Made by a program: the position numbers and the translations under genes
Assembly (NCBI GenBank): GCA_036702865.1
Contig: DATNQD010000043.1
Coordinates: 30,715-94,714 of the forward strand
Reading direction: 5' to 3'
Source of the DNA: Trichocoleus sp.
GTDB lineage: Bacteria > Cyanobacteriota > Cyanobacteriia > Elainellales > Elainellaceae
Length of the DNA: 64,000 nt
The notes under the pieces: generated by a model
Database searches by the model: none
What the model was told of the DNA's origin: nothing
What the model saw: only the letters and a program-made list of their open reading frames with translations
Shown: one piece after another, positions 53,455 to 62,775 of the stretch
Layout: each line of letters starts with the position of its first letter
How positions within the stretch are numbered: the stretch's first letter is position 1

Positions 53455-54834
53455 CTAAGACCGCTCCGCCTGGACAGTCGATTTTCCTTGCGCCATCGAG
53501 ATCGAGCGCTGTGTCCCTGTCGATTGAGCAGACTTTGGACTCTTTGGTTTGGAAACGGAGGATACAGGCGGCTGACTTGCCTTTTGCTTACGGGCGATCG
53601 TCATTTCAATTAAGTCATTCATTTTTGCCCAGGTAAGATCCCAGGAGTTTTGTGATAGGAACAGATCAACGCGATCGAGCCATGCGGCATCTGCTTGTTG
53701 CATTGCAACTTCAATGGCAGTCACAAAACTATCAGCTGTGTCAGCAATTTGGACGAGTTGCTGTTCTCCGTAAGGGCGCACCACATCCCGAATCGAGGTT
53801 GAAACCACCGGCTTTCCAGCAGCGAGATATTCTGGCGTTTTGGTAGGGCTGATAAAGCGAGTGGATTCATTACGGGCAAAGGGCAACAGGGCAGCATCCC
53901 AGCCAGACACATAGTGCGGCAACTCCTGGTAAGATTTCCCACCCAGATAATGGATATTGGGACGATTTGGCAATGTTGCCGGATCAATTTTGACCACTGG
54001 ACCAATAACAACTAGATGCCAGTCCGGTCTAGCTTGAGCAACCTCATCTAGCAGCTGAATATCCATTCGCTCATCAATGACTCCAAAAAATCCTAGTCGG
54101 GGATGAGGAATATCTGCCTGATCTACGGGATCATTGTTGATCTGTCTTGCTTGGGCAAAGTGCTCGACTTCAATACTGCTAGGGAAAGCATGGACATGGG
54201 GATGATGATCGCGCTTCGCTTCATAAAGGCTCTGCCCACCCGTGAACACAAGGTCGGCTCGCTTCAGCAGTTCTGCTTCTCTTTGGCGCAAAATGGGCGG
54301 TGCTCCCTTGAATGCAGATAGCTCATCCATGCAATCATACAGAACTATCGCAGGCTGTAAGTGAGCCGAGAAGGGTAACGCCATCGCCGTGTAATACCAA
54401 AGGATATAGTCTCGGATATGGCACTCTGCAAATAAGTCATCAATCAGGCTGCGTTGAATCGAGATCGTCATTTCCTCGTTCAAGCCGCTGGGCAGATGAG
54501 GCACAACAATCCAAACACCACTCTCTCGCTTGCTAATCTCTAGCCACCAGTGATGCTGCTCTGTATAAATTGGTTCTTCAATAAAAAAGACTCTGCGACT
54601 TTTTGCACAGCGAGTCAACAAATGTTGAGGACGTTGATAAACAAAATCCCATCTTAGGTGAGACAAACAAACTAAATCATGCTGACTGAAAGCAGCAGAT
54701 TCGAGCATCTCCTGGGAATTTGCCCAACACAAGCTAGAAAGCGATCGTAGACCAGGAAATTGAGAATTATCGTTGTTAAATTGAGAAGATGAACGATCGC
54801 CGTTAATCTGTTCGCCAGGGTTTAGTTTTGTCAT
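53455..54834 (-). CDS. glycosyltransferase family 1-like protein
   Basis: First gene of the minus-strand glycan operon. The catalytic part has the two Rossmann-like halves: an N-terminal DLVCLSHLRWDFVYQRPQHLL (typical of this bacterial subgroup), a linker LFTGGQSLYEAKRDHHPHVH, and a C-terminal GT-B half with HPRLGFFGVIDERMDIQLLDEVA (about 251-273), HYLGGKSYQELPHYVSGWDAALLPF (about 303-327) and FISPTKTPEYLAAGKPVVST (about 333-352), the donor-binding EX7E-like region. The last 60 residues are disordered and basic (Ser/Lys/Pro-rich). With glf next door, galactofuranosyl transfer is possible but not shown. Confidence 0.85.
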   Translation of the reverse strand: MTKLNPGEQINGDRSSSQFNNDNSQFPGLRSLSSLCWANSQEMLESAAFSQHDLVCLSHLRWDFVYQRPQHLLTRCAKSRRVFFIEEPIYTEQHHWWLEISKRESGVWIVVPHLPSGLNEEMTISIQRSLIDDLFAECHIRDYILWYYTAMALPFSAHLQPAIVLYDCMDELSAFKGAPPILRQREAELLKRADLVFTGGQSLYEAKRDHHPHVHAFPSSIEVEHFAQARQINNDPVDQADIPHPRLGFFGVIDERMDIQLLDEVAQARPDWHLVVIGPVVKIDPATLPNRPNIHYLGGKSYQELPHYVSGWDAALLPFARNESTRFISPTKTPEYLAAGKPVVSTSIRDVVRPYGEQQLVQIADTADSFVTAIEVAMQQADAAWLDRVDLFLSQNSWDLTWAKMNDLIEMTIARKQKASQPPVSSVSKPKSPKSAQSTGTQRSISMAQGKSTVQAERS

Positions 54835-55392
54835 TCTGACCTCGAAAGTTAAAAATAATTCAGAAATAAGCTGAAGCGACTAAATCATCAAAACAGGATG
54901 GACTGACTTAGATCAACGGTGAACTCTAGCCTTTTCCATCTCCCCTAGAAGTAGGAAGATTAAAAAGTGTCCACGAATTGATTCAAAACTTATCAGCTTC
55001 AACACTATCTGAACATCTAACCCAAGGCTGGAGAAAGCCTACCGAAAGAGAGATTCTATGACGAGAGAATTAAGTGCTGACGGAAACAAGAAATTATAAC
55101 TAAATCTATAACTCTAGATAGAGATATTTATTTAATTAATTCAGTATGTAACTCAGTTTAATGGATTATGCAAATTAACCTTTTTGTATAGAACAAGGAA
55201 TAGCTTCTATATCAAACCTTGAATAAATCTAATGGCTTCTTATTTTCCTGCTGAAAGGGTTAGCTTTCTCTAAATGCTCTTTCTAAATCCTCTTTAAGGA
55301 AAAAACTTTGAGTTCGGTTTCTCCGTCTTATTGAGAATCTGACGGGGATCAGCAGTAGCCTTACACCCTACCCGGTAACACTTGAACAGCTG
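54835..55392. other. 558-base AT-rich region
   Basis: Upstream of the minus-strand glycan operon and downstream of the cupin gene. No plausible gene, terminator or repeat was seen. It must hold the promoter of the operon, but no -35/-10 pair stands out. Confidence 0.4.
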
Positions 55393-55755
55393 CTAAGCAA
55401 TTTTAGGAATTGAAGGAAATCTTACTGTCAGAACGGTTGAATCTGCTTCGGCTTCCCAAGAATGTTCAATTCCTGGCATCCAAAGGACATAATCCCCTTG
55501 CTGGGCTAATAGAACCGATCGCTCCGCAAACTCCAGTCGAAATCGCCCAGTAATCAAAATTGAAAGACTTGTTACCTGTGTATCTACTGTCCAATCGCTA
55601 CGTCGATCGCCTTTTACATGAACGCCCCACTTCACTTCCAGGTCAGAGGTCGATCGCAAATCTTCCTTGGGATCAATAAAAGTCCCAACGAACCAACCCC
55701 ATCGGCTTTTTCCATCAGCAAGAGCATTTCCGGCTACAATGCCCAATTGCATCAC
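55393..55755 (-). CDS. small cupin-type protein (120 aa)
   Basis: The 120 residues read as one beta-barrel domain: VKWGVHVKGDRRSDWTVDTQ, LSILITGRFRLEFAERSVLLAQQGDYVLWMPGIEHSWEAEADSTVLTVRFPS. This resembles a cupin core with G(X)5HXH-like and G(X)5PXGX2H-like strands (GDYVLWMPGIEHSW), with the typical His in the second motif; the first metal-binding His pair is not clear. Metal binding and function are therefore uncertain. It stands alone, divergent from the GH2 gene by 385 bases. No signal peptide. Confidence 0.65.
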   Translation of the reverse strand: MMQLGIVAGNALADGKSRWGWFVGTFIDPKEDLRSTSDLEVKWGVHVKGDRRSDWTVDTQVTSLSILITGRFRLEFAERSVLLAQQGDYVLWMPGIEHSWEAEADSTVLTVRFPSIPKIA

Positions 55756-56140
55756 TTCAATTCCTGAATCTATCTGTACTGAGACTTTAAATTACAAGTA
55801 AACGTAATCAAATAAAATTTCTATAATATAGATAACGCCTATAACTCATTTCCCAGAGCAACTTTAATCAATTAAAGGTTTTTTTATAAAAATAGAAATA
55901 CTGTGTAATTTCGCTAAAGATATTTCCCAGTAATTGAGGTTGTCATCTAACTAAAGGATGATTCAAGATAAGACATGAATTGCAGCCTTAGTTACGTTTA
56001 CATCTCGTAGACAAAATACTGCCGCATTCTCTCTCCTTTCCTCATTCCTTACTCGTTTTTCCAGTAACGATTCGTTCACGGAAAATAAGCCCCCAAGCAT
56101 ATATTTCAAGCCGTTCGAAGAAAAACAATTGCTCGCTTAG
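55756..56140. other. 385-base AT-rich region between divergent genes
   Basis: Promoter region for the galactose operon (plus) and the cupin gene (minus). A TATAATATAG stretch is seen near 55821, AT-rich on both strands. No clear operator palindrome or small gene. Confidence 0.4.
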
Positions 56141-58153
56141 TTGCAGGATTCAAGTTTAATGCAGTTAATTGGTAAAAATCTAGGAAATCAGTGCCCTTCT
56201 GATTCGATTCCGATGACGATGTTTCGACAGCTTGAAATGGGGTATCCACGTCCTCAACTTCAGCGATCGAACTGGACTAACCTGAATGGGACGTGGAAAT
56301 TTGCTTTTGATGATGCCGGAAAGTGGCTTAAGCCAGGAGATGTGGCTGAATGGACGCATGCGATCGAAGTTCCCTTTTCACCTGAGTCGGAGCGGAGCGG
56401 CATCGGTGACACGGGATTCCATCCAAACTGCTGGTATGAGCGAGAATTTCAGCTTGTACCGCTAGACAACCAGCGCGTGGTGCTGCATTTTGGCGCAGTT
56501 GATTATCGTGCTTTAGTTTGGGTGAATGGTCAATATGTGGGTGAGCATGAAGGCGGTCATACGCCCTTTCGCTTTGATATCACCTCCGTTCTAAGTGACA
56601 GCGGTACTCAAAAAGTGACGCTATGGGCACAGGATGATCCTCAAGATCTGGCAAAGCCGAGAGGCAAACAAGACTGGCTCCTGGAAGCACATAGCATCTG
56701 GTATCCGCGCACCAGTGGTATCTGGCAAACGGTTTGGCTAGAATGCCTTCCCACAACCTACGTGAAACAAATCCGCTGGACACCCCACTTTGAGCGCTGG
56801 GAGATTGGGTTTGAGGCATTTCTGGATGGCACAATCCAGGACAATTTGCAGCTTAGAGTTCGCCTGACTTCAGATTGCCGCTTGCTTGCCAACGATATAT
56901 ATGAAGTGATCAACGGTGAGATTCATCGTCGGATCGCCCTTTCCGACCCCGGCATTGATGACTACCGGAATACGTTGCTTTGGAGTCCAGAAAAACCCAC
57001 TCTGATTGATGCTCAAGTGCAACTCTGGCACGGTGATGAGCTACTGGATGAGGTCAAATCCTACACGGCAATGCGAACGGTGGGAATCCAGCGCGATCGC
57101 TTCATGCTGAACGGGCATCCTTACTATCTGCGGCTCGTGCTAGATCAGGGTTACTGGGCAGATACGCTCATGACGCCACCTTCCGATGAGGCACTACGAC
57201 GCGACATTGAACTAACCAAGCGCATGGGCTTCAATGGCGTTCGTAAACACCAAAAGATTGAAGATCCACGCTTCCTTTATTGGGCAGATGTTATGGGTCT
57301 GCTGGTTTGGGAAGAAATGCCAAGCGCCTATCGGTTTACCCATAAAGCAGTCGAGCGCATTACAAAGGAATGGACAGAAGTGCTGGAGCGAGATACCAGC
57401 CATCCCTGTATTGTTGCCTGGGTTCCGTTTAACGAGTCCTGGGGCGTGCCAAACCTGACTGAAACCGCCGCTCATCGGCATTATGTTCAGGCGCTCTACT
57501 TTCTGACCAAGACGCTTGATCCGACTCGTCCTGTGATTGGTAACGACGGTTGGGAAAGCACAACCACCGACATTCTGGCAATCCACGATTATGACAATCA
57601 GCCGCAGCGACTCGCTCAGCGGTATGGCTCGGATGTCAAACTCTCTGATCTGTTTCAGAATCAGCGTCCGGGTGGTCGTGTCCTCACACTGGATGGCTAC
57701 CAGCACCAGGGACAGCCAATCATGCTGACAGAATTTGGCGGCATTGCCTATACAAAGCCTGACGATGCAGAAGGCATGAAAACTTGGGGTTATGCTCGAT
57801 CGAACGATACTTCCGATCTGCAAACTCGCTATCACGATCTGCTGCTTGCCGTTAATTATGTGGAAATGTTTGCTGGGTTCTGCTACACCCAGTTAACCGA
57901 CACCTTCCAGGAAGCCAACGGTCTGCTTTATATCGATCGCACCCCGAAGTTTCCGATCGAAGCGATCGCATTTGCAACTTTAGGTAGGGACGAGGGAGCT
58001 ATGGGAGGGTCTACACTAGCGTCATCAATGACGGGCGGATGGACAAATCCTGATAATGCACTCCAAGGAATTCCTCAAGCCGGATGGTCGGAAGCTAACC
58101 CTGTACAGCAGACGCCCCATTGCAGCGGGCATTCAGGCTCCCAGTCCTGGTAA
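56141..58153 (+). CDS. GH2 family beta-galactosidase/glucuronidase-type glycosidase
   Basis: First gene of a galactose operon; likely hydrolyses beta-galactosides (or related glucuronides) in the cytoplasm since no signal peptide is seen. GH2 N-terminal sugar-binding jelly roll (about 35-200: YPRPQLQRSNWTNLNGTWKF, WYEREFQLV), immunoglobulin-like domain (about 205-310), and TIM barrel (about 315-610) with acid/base E432 in PFNESWGVP and nucleophile E531 in LTEFGGIAY. A TTG at 56141 opens the frame; ATGs at 56159 and 56213-56219 are alternative starts. The last ~50 residues (SMTGGWTNPDNALQG...) do not look like GH2 and overlap galT by 98 bases in another frame, so the C-terminus may be a readthrough into galT after a lost stop. 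Confidence 0.87.
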   Translation: MQDSSLMQLIGKNLGNQCPSDSIPMTMFRQLEMGYPRPQLQRSNWTNLNGTWKFAFDDAGKWLKPGDVAEWTHAIEVPFSPESERSGIGDTGFHPNCWYEREFQLVPLDNQRVVLHFGAVDYRALVWVNGQYVGEHEGGHTPFRFDITSVLSDSGTQKVTLWAQDDPQDLAKPRGKQDWLLEAHSIWYPRTSGIWQTVWLECLPTTYVKQIRWTPHFERWEIGFEAFLDGTIQDNLQLRVRLTSDCRLLANDIYEVINGEIHRRIALSDPGIDDYRNTLLWSPEKPTLIDAQVQLWHGDELLDEVKSYTAMRTVGIQRDRFMLNGHPYYLRLVLDQGYWADTLMTPPSDEALRRDIELTKRMGFNGVRKHQKIEDPRFLYWADVMGLLVWEEMPSAYRFTHKAVERITKEWTEVLERDTSHPCIVAWVPFNESWGVPNLTETAAHRHYVQALYFLTKTLDPTRPVIGNDGWESTTTDILAIHDYDNQPQRLAQRYGSDVKLSDLFQNQRPGGRVLTLDGYQHQGQPIMLTEFGGIAYTKPDDAEGMKTWGYARSNDTSDLQTRYHDLLLAVNYVEMFAGFCYTQLTDTFQEANGLLYIDRTPKFPIEAIAFATLGRDEGAMGGSTLASSMTGGWTNPDNALQGIPQAGWSEANPVQQTPHCSGHSGSQSW

Positions 58154-59156
58154 CGACCCGATTCAGGCAAATCCTCACCTCCGCTGGCATCCGCTACGGG
58201 GGGAATGGGTGGCATATGCGAGTCACCGTCAAGGACGGACGTTTATGCCACCGCCTGAATATAATCCCCTTGCTCCAACGACTGATCCCAGCTTTCCCAC
58301 TGAAATGCCACAGGGACAATATGACGTAGCGGTATTTGACAATCGCTTTCCGTCGATGATTCCCTCAGCAAACAACCCTCCCTCGCTGATTGTTGAGACA
58401 CTGCCAGCAAACGGAGCCTGCGAAGTAGTTGTCTTCACCCAAGATCCGCAAACGCCGCTGAGTCGATTGCCCTTAGACCATCTGGAATTACTGGTGCATG
58501 TGTGGGGCGATCGAACGCGCGTTTTAGGCAACTATCCCCATATTCAATACGTTCTGCCGTTTGAAAACAAAGGCGTTGAAGTGGGCGTTACTTTGCATCA
58601 TCCGCATGGTCAAATTTATGCCTATCCGTTTGTGCCGCCAGTTCCGGCTCGAATGTTGGAGCAGCAGCAAAACTATTATCAGGAACATCAACGGGGTTTA
58701 CTCCAAGATTTAATTCAGCAAGAAATTACGGATAATCAGCGAATTATTTATCAGGATGAGGCAGCAATTGCCTTTGTTCCGGTTTGCGCTCGCTATCCTT
58801 ATGAAGTCTGGGTTGCCACCATTGAACCAGTTGCAACATTTCTCGATTTGACTCCAATACAGCGATCGAGCCTTGCCAAAGCACTGAAAACTGTAACGCT
58901 GAAATATGACCATTTATGGAACCGTCCTTTCCCTTATTTGATGGCATGGTTCCAGGCTCCGCTCGATGGTCAGCCGCATCCGGAAGCCCATTTGCACGCC
59001 GAGTTTTATCCGCCTTATCGCACCCAAGACAAACTCAAATACCTGGCTGGAACTGAGCTTGCTGCTGGAATGTTTGCCAGTGATGCATTGCCGGAAGAAA
59101 AGGCAAAAGAGCTACAGGCAGTTGTCGTGAGTTTAGAAGAGCCGCTTCAGGTGTAA
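58056..59156 (+). CDS. galT: galactose-1-phosphate uridylyltransferase
   Basis: Exchanges UMP between UDP-glucose and galactose-1-phosphate in the Leloir pathway. The nucleotidyl-His triad HHPHGQIYAYP has the nucleophile H184. NPHLRWHPLRGEWVAYASHRQGRTFMPP near 39-66 and FENKGVEVGVTLHHPHG are family hallmarks. The zinc/iron site residues (e.g. HLHAEFYPP) are seen at the C-terminus. The ATG at 58056 lies inside the preceding GH2 frame; the N-terminal MHSKEFLKPDGRKLTLYSRR fits family starts, so this start and the overlap are probably real. The length of 366 residues is typical. Confidence 0.93.
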   Translation: MHSKEFLKPDGRKLTLYSRRPIAAGIQAPSPGNDPIQANPHLRWHPLRGEWVAYASHRQGRTFMPPPEYNPLAPTTDPSFPTEMPQGQYDVAVFDNRFPSMIPSANNPPSLIVETLPANGACEVVVFTQDPQTPLSRLPLDHLELLVHVWGDRTRVLGNYPHIQYVLPFENKGVEVGVTLHHPHGQIYAYPFVPPVPARMLEQQQNYYQEHQRGLLQDLIQQEITDNQRIIYQDEAAIAFVPVCARYPYEVWVATIEPVATFLDLTPIQRSSLAKALKTVTLKYDHLWNRPFPYLMAWFQAPLDGQPHPEAHLHAEFYPPYRTQDKLKYLAGTELAAGMFASDALPEEKAKELQAVVVSLEEPLQV

Positions 59157-59244
59157 TGGCGGGATGAGTTCGGACGAGAAAGCAGACTGAAATGCCCTAA
59201 ACTTTGCGCTCTTTAGGGTGCTATTTAAGAGGATTCGGTATTTT

Positions 59245-60369
59245 ATGATCACAACGACGCCAACGGCTCAACTGACTGCCAGATCTGCTGAAATCGATCA
59301 CAAGCTGCGGCTCATGCGCGAAGCGTTGCACGAAACGGGTGCAGCCGGAATTCGCTTGCGGGGTACAGATTGGTTTACCTGGGCAACGGGTGGCGGTTCG
59401 CATACCGTTTTATTGGCAGCCGAAACTGGAATTGCGGACGTGCTTGTCACAGCCGATCGCGCCTACCTCTTAACCAACGAAATTGAGGCGCAGCGTTTAC
59501 GGGATGAGGAATTATCTGGAAATAGTTTTCAAGTTCAGGCAATTCCCTGGGCAGATACAGAACAGCAGGAAGCATTTGTCCGAGACATTGCTGGGGATAA
59601 GGTCATTAGCGATCGCCCCACATTAAACGAATCTCCTTTACCCAATTCGCTGATTCAGCAAAAGCGGATCTTGTTGCCCAGTGAAATCGATCGCTACCGT
59701 GAGGTGGGTCGGCTTGCCAGCGAAGCCATGACTGAAGCAATCACTCAAGCTCAGCCAGATTGGACAGAATATCAGCTTGCTGGAGCAGGTGCAAAATCGC
59801 TTTGGTCAAGAGGCTTATATCCTGGCTTAATTTTATTGGCAGGTGAACGTCGCTTACCGATCTATCGTCATGCCATTGCTACGGCAGAGCCGATCGGACG
59901 AGCTGCAATGATGGTATTTTGTGCGCGAGGTTTTGGGCTGTATGCCAACCTGACCCGATTTATTTACTTTGGCAAACTCTCAGAACAGCAGCGATCGTTA
60001 CATCAGCAAGTCCGCGAAGTCGAAGCTGCCGGATTAGATCAATGCCAGCCCAACGTTCCCTTAAATCAGATCTATGAGCGGCTAAAACAAGCATACGAGC
60101 AACAGGGACACCCGGAAGCCATTCGCCAACATCACCAGGGTGGCACAACCGGATATCTGTCGCGCGAAATCGTTGCCACTCCCACAACGATCGATCCTCT
60201 CGCCGCAAATATGGCGGTTGCCTGGAATCCCAGCCTGCCCGGAGCCAAAATTGAAGACACCTTCCTCATCCATGCGGACGGCAACCTGGAGAACTTGACA
60301 TTCGATCCGAACTGGTCGAGCACTGAAGTCAACGGGCGATCGCGACCCCTTCCCCTGGAGCAATCTTGA
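59245..60369 (+). CDS. M24-fold (Xaa-Pro peptidase/creatinase-like) protein lacking metal ligands
   Basis: A 374-residue pita-bread-fold protein, starting at the ATG at 59245 (MITTTPTAQL); a GTG at 59218 also opens the frame. Catalytic-site neighbours are present: YRH (H209), HHQGGTTGY (about 296-304) and KIEDTFLI (E337). But the two metal-binding aspartates of M24 peptidases are replaced: the vDxG(a) position reads FCARGFG and the second reads ANLTR instead of SDxTR. It is thus unlikely to be an active metallopeptidase and may be a creatinase-like hydrolase or a pseudoenzyme. It is inserted between galT and galK in the operon. Role unknown. Confidence 0.75.
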   Translation: MITTTPTAQLTARSAEIDHKLRLMREALHETGAAGIRLRGTDWFTWATGGGSHTVLLAAETGIADVLVTADRAYLLTNEIEAQRLRDEELSGNSFQVQAIPWADTEQQEAFVRDIAGDKVISDRPTLNESPLPNSLIQQKRILLPSEIDRYREVGRLASEAMTEAITQAQPDWTEYQLAGAGAKSLWSRGLYPGLILLAGERRLPIYRHAIATAEPIGRAAMMVFCARGFGLYANLTRFIYFGKLSEQQRSLHQQVREVEAAGLDQCQPNVPLNQIYERLKQAYEQQGHPEAIRQHHQGGTTGYLSREIVATPTTIDPLAANMAVAWNPSLPGAKIEDTFLIHADGNLENLTFDPNWSSTEVNGRSRPLPLEQS

Positions 60370-60468
60370 ACAAGCTTGAACAATAACTAACGATTGCTGC
60401 CCTAATTTTTTATCCTTTTAATTTTTTCGTTCCTTATCCCTTCATCCTCTCCTTCATCTCCTCCCTCC

Positions 60469-61548
60469 ATGGTTACCTTTTCCCAGATCTTCAACGCTGC
60501 CCCTGAAATCGAAGCCCATGCCCCTGGACGGGTCAATTTATTAGGCGAACATACCGACTACAACGATGGGTTTGTGCTGCCAACTGCCATTCCGCAGCAG
60601 ACCATCGTTCAGCTTGGATTAAGCCCAAACAACAAATTTCACTTTTATTCACAAGATTTGGAAGAACAGGTAGATTGGGAAATTTCTGAACCCACTCCAA
60701 GCGGATTTGCCCAATATCTAATTGGCTGTATTCGATCGCTTGAACCCTTTGGAATTGATATCCCTCCTCTGAATGTATTTGTTGCTTCAGAAGTACCCAT
60801 TGGCTCCGGGCTTTCCAGCAGTGCAGCGTTAGAAGTGGCAATGTTGCGTGGATTGCGATCGTTATTCCAGCTTGATTTAGACGATGTGCAAATTGCTCAA
60901 TTGGGGCAACAAGCAGAGATCCACTATGCTGGCGTGCAGTGCGGCATTATGGATCAAATGGCATCTAGCCTGGCAGATACAGAACATTTGCTATTTTTAG
61001 ACACGCGCAGCCTCGATCGCCAGATTCTTCCACTCCCCAGCGATGCAGAAATTTTAGTGATCGATAGCGGTATTCCTCGCACTTTGGCGGGCAGTGGTTA
61101 CAATCAACGACGCGCCGAATGTGAAGCAGCAGCCCAACAGCTAGGAGTAAAAGCATTACGCGATATCAGCGATCCAAAAGCCGTCGAATCTTTGGCTGAG
61201 CCGTTAAGACGCAGAGCACGCCATGTGATTACAGAAGACAATCGCGTTTTAGAAGCGAAGCAAGGCATCTCTGCAGAACAATTTGGCACTTTAATGAACG
61301 CTTCTCATGCCAGCCTGCGCGATGATTATGAAGTATCAGTCGAGGGATTGGATCATCTGGTTGCGATCCTCCAATCAACACCCGGCGTATTTGGCGCAAG
61401 ACTCACCGGAGCTGGATTTGGGGGCGCTTGTGTCGCCTTAGTGAAATCTGGGCAAGCTGCTGCGATCGCATCGATCGTTTTGGAAAAATACCAGCAAACA
61501 AATCACACAGGCAAGATTTTAGTCCCTGTCATGAATGGTGCGGCATAG
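60469..61548 (+). CDS. galK: galactokinase
   Basis: Phosphorylates galactose at C1 to start the Leloir pathway. GHMP signature I GRVNLLGEHTDYNDGF (20-35), ATP loop PIGSGLSSSAALE (110-122), catalytic base D162 in CGIMDQMAS, and C-terminal LTGAGFGGACVAL. The 359-residue length fits. No Shine-Dalgarno is visible; upstream is T/C-rich. It ends the galactose operon; galE is absent here and may be elsewhere or replaced by Glf-linked chemistry. Confident. Confidence 0.95.
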   Translation: MVTFSQIFNAAPEIEAHAPGRVNLLGEHTDYNDGFVLPTAIPQQTIVQLGLSPNNKFHFYSQDLEEQVDWEISEPTPSGFAQYLIGCIRSLEPFGIDIPPLNVFVASEVPIGSGLSSSAALEVAMLRGLRSLFQLDLDDVQIAQLGQQAEIHYAGVQCGIMDQMASSLADTEHLLFLDTRSLDRQILPLPSDAEILVIDSGIPRTLAGSGYNQRRAECEAAAQQLGVKALRDISDPKAVESLAEPLRRRARHVITEDNRVLEAKQGISAEQFGTLMNASHASLRDDYEVSVEGLDHLVAILQSTPGVFGARLTGAGFGGACVALVKSGQAAAIASIVLEKYQQTNHTGKILVPVMNGAA

Positions 61549-61606
61549 CAACCTGGAATTTTTTGTCACGCACCCACCAATTTGAGGATTAATTTTCAAG
61601 ATGTAG

Positions 61607-61831
61607 CTAACGAGCTGTGTAAATTCCTAATAGATTTTTTCTGAGCAAGGGCTTCACTCGCTTCGCTTTGGCAATGTTGATCATGTAAGTGATCAAAGGC
61701 TTCAATAAATTTGCGATGTGCCTGTTGATTGGTTTCTGCGATAGAGGCTGACAATAAGCAGTGAGAATGAATCCGATTGGGCTGACTAGAAATTCGATAA
61801 ATTCTAGAACGCTTAATAAAACCCTCACCAT
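61607..61831 (-). CDS. possible small membrane-associated protein (74 aa)
   Basis: A 74-residue frame starting at an ATG at 61831, 20 bases after the DUF4388 gene stop on the same strand. It has a hydrophobic N-terminus (VRVLLSVLEFIEFLVSPIGFI) and a basic C-terminus (KAKRVKPLLRKNLLG). No known family and no Shine-Dalgarno. It could be the last gene of the signalling operon or a chance frame. Confidence 0.3.
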   Translation of the reverse strand: MVRVLLSVLEFIEFLVSPIGFILTAYCQPLSQKPINRHIANLLKPLITYMINIAKAKRVKPLLRKNLLGIYTAR

Positions 61832-61851
61832 GCTCAGTACTGTCGTGCCGT

Positions 61852-62694
61852 TCAGATCTTACCTTTTAGAAATCCAACAAGATTTTGGAGAAAGGAATGA
61901 CTGACCTGTGCCGATTCAGTTTGAGTTGCAATTGACTCGATTGGTTCAAGTTCAGTAATTGCTTGGGATGCTACCAACGGCATTTCTGCTGCAACTCCTG
62001 AGACAATTAAACGAAAGGCAAGTTGTTGAACTTTGGCGATCGGTAATTGCAGTTGCTGAGCAATGGCATGGAGCGAAATAGATCCGTTGACAAACTCCCA
62101 CATCTGCCACTCTGATTGATTTAACCGTTGTTGGGGTTTACCTTCAGTTACACTCACCAGCGCGGAAGTAGGTTCTGGTAGCTTATCATCTAATGCAGAC
62201 CAGTCTTTCAAGGCACGCAATCCTGCCAGTGTTACCTCAGTTGCAGACGCATTTAAACCTGTCATTTCGGACATCGGGAGAGGGGCTTTAACATCAAACT
62301 GAAACCACCCATCCTTAAGCATAAATAACGCACAGACCTGCTGCATGACCTGGGTATAAAACAAGAGCTTGAGCTGCTCAGCATTCAATAGACCCTGAGA
62401 TTTAAGGCATAAGCCCAGAGGAGTGTTTACCTTGCAAGACTGCGCTAAACGCGATGCCGCTCGATCGCCTAACCATCGTCTTTGGCTAATTAGCCTTAGC
62501 AACCCTTGCTGATCAAGCGCGCTGGCAGCAGCCATAATGCGACCTTGATTAAACCAAATATAATGATTGCTGTTGCCCTCCGAATTTGCATCTGCTAATG
62601 TGCAAATCGTTAGCAATCCAACTTTGTTACCCTGCTCCAGAAATTGGAAGAGTTCTGCTAAGGAAAACTCTGCTAAATACCCTGTGACTGCCAT
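61852..62694 (-). CDS. DUF4388 (PATAN) domain protein
   Basis: The N-terminal half (about 1-165) is a PATAN/DUF4388 domain: MAVTGYLAEFSLAELFQFLEQGNKVGLLTI and QGRIMAAASALDQQGLLRLISQR are the canonical start. Such domains link to type IV pilus motors and response regulators in cyanobacteria. The C-terminal half has a winged-helix-like LNQSEWQMWEFVNGSISLHAIAQQL. It lies downstream of a small GTPase gene (82-base gap), forming a roadblock-GTPase-PATAN module. Function in signalling inferred. Confidence 0.85.
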   Translation of the reverse strand: MAVTGYLAEFSLAELFQFLEQGNKVGLLTICTLADANSEGNSNHYIWFNQGRIMAAASALDQQGLLRLISQRRWLGDRAASRLAQSCKVNTPLGLCLKSQGLLNAEQLKLLFYTQVMQQVCALFMLKDGWFQFDVKAPLPMSEMTGLNASATEVTLAGLRALKDWSALDDKLPEPTSALVSVTEGKPQQRLNQSEWQMWEFVNGSISLHAIAQQLQLPIAKVQQLAFRLIVSGVAAEMPLVASQAITELEPIESIATQTESAQVSHSFLQNLVGFLKGKI

Positions 62695-62775
62695 TTTGTT
62701 CCTTATTGCATTTCTTGTTAGTTGTGCATGGTTTGAATAAGTTGAGAAATCAGAGAAACCAACTGATTCATAGCC

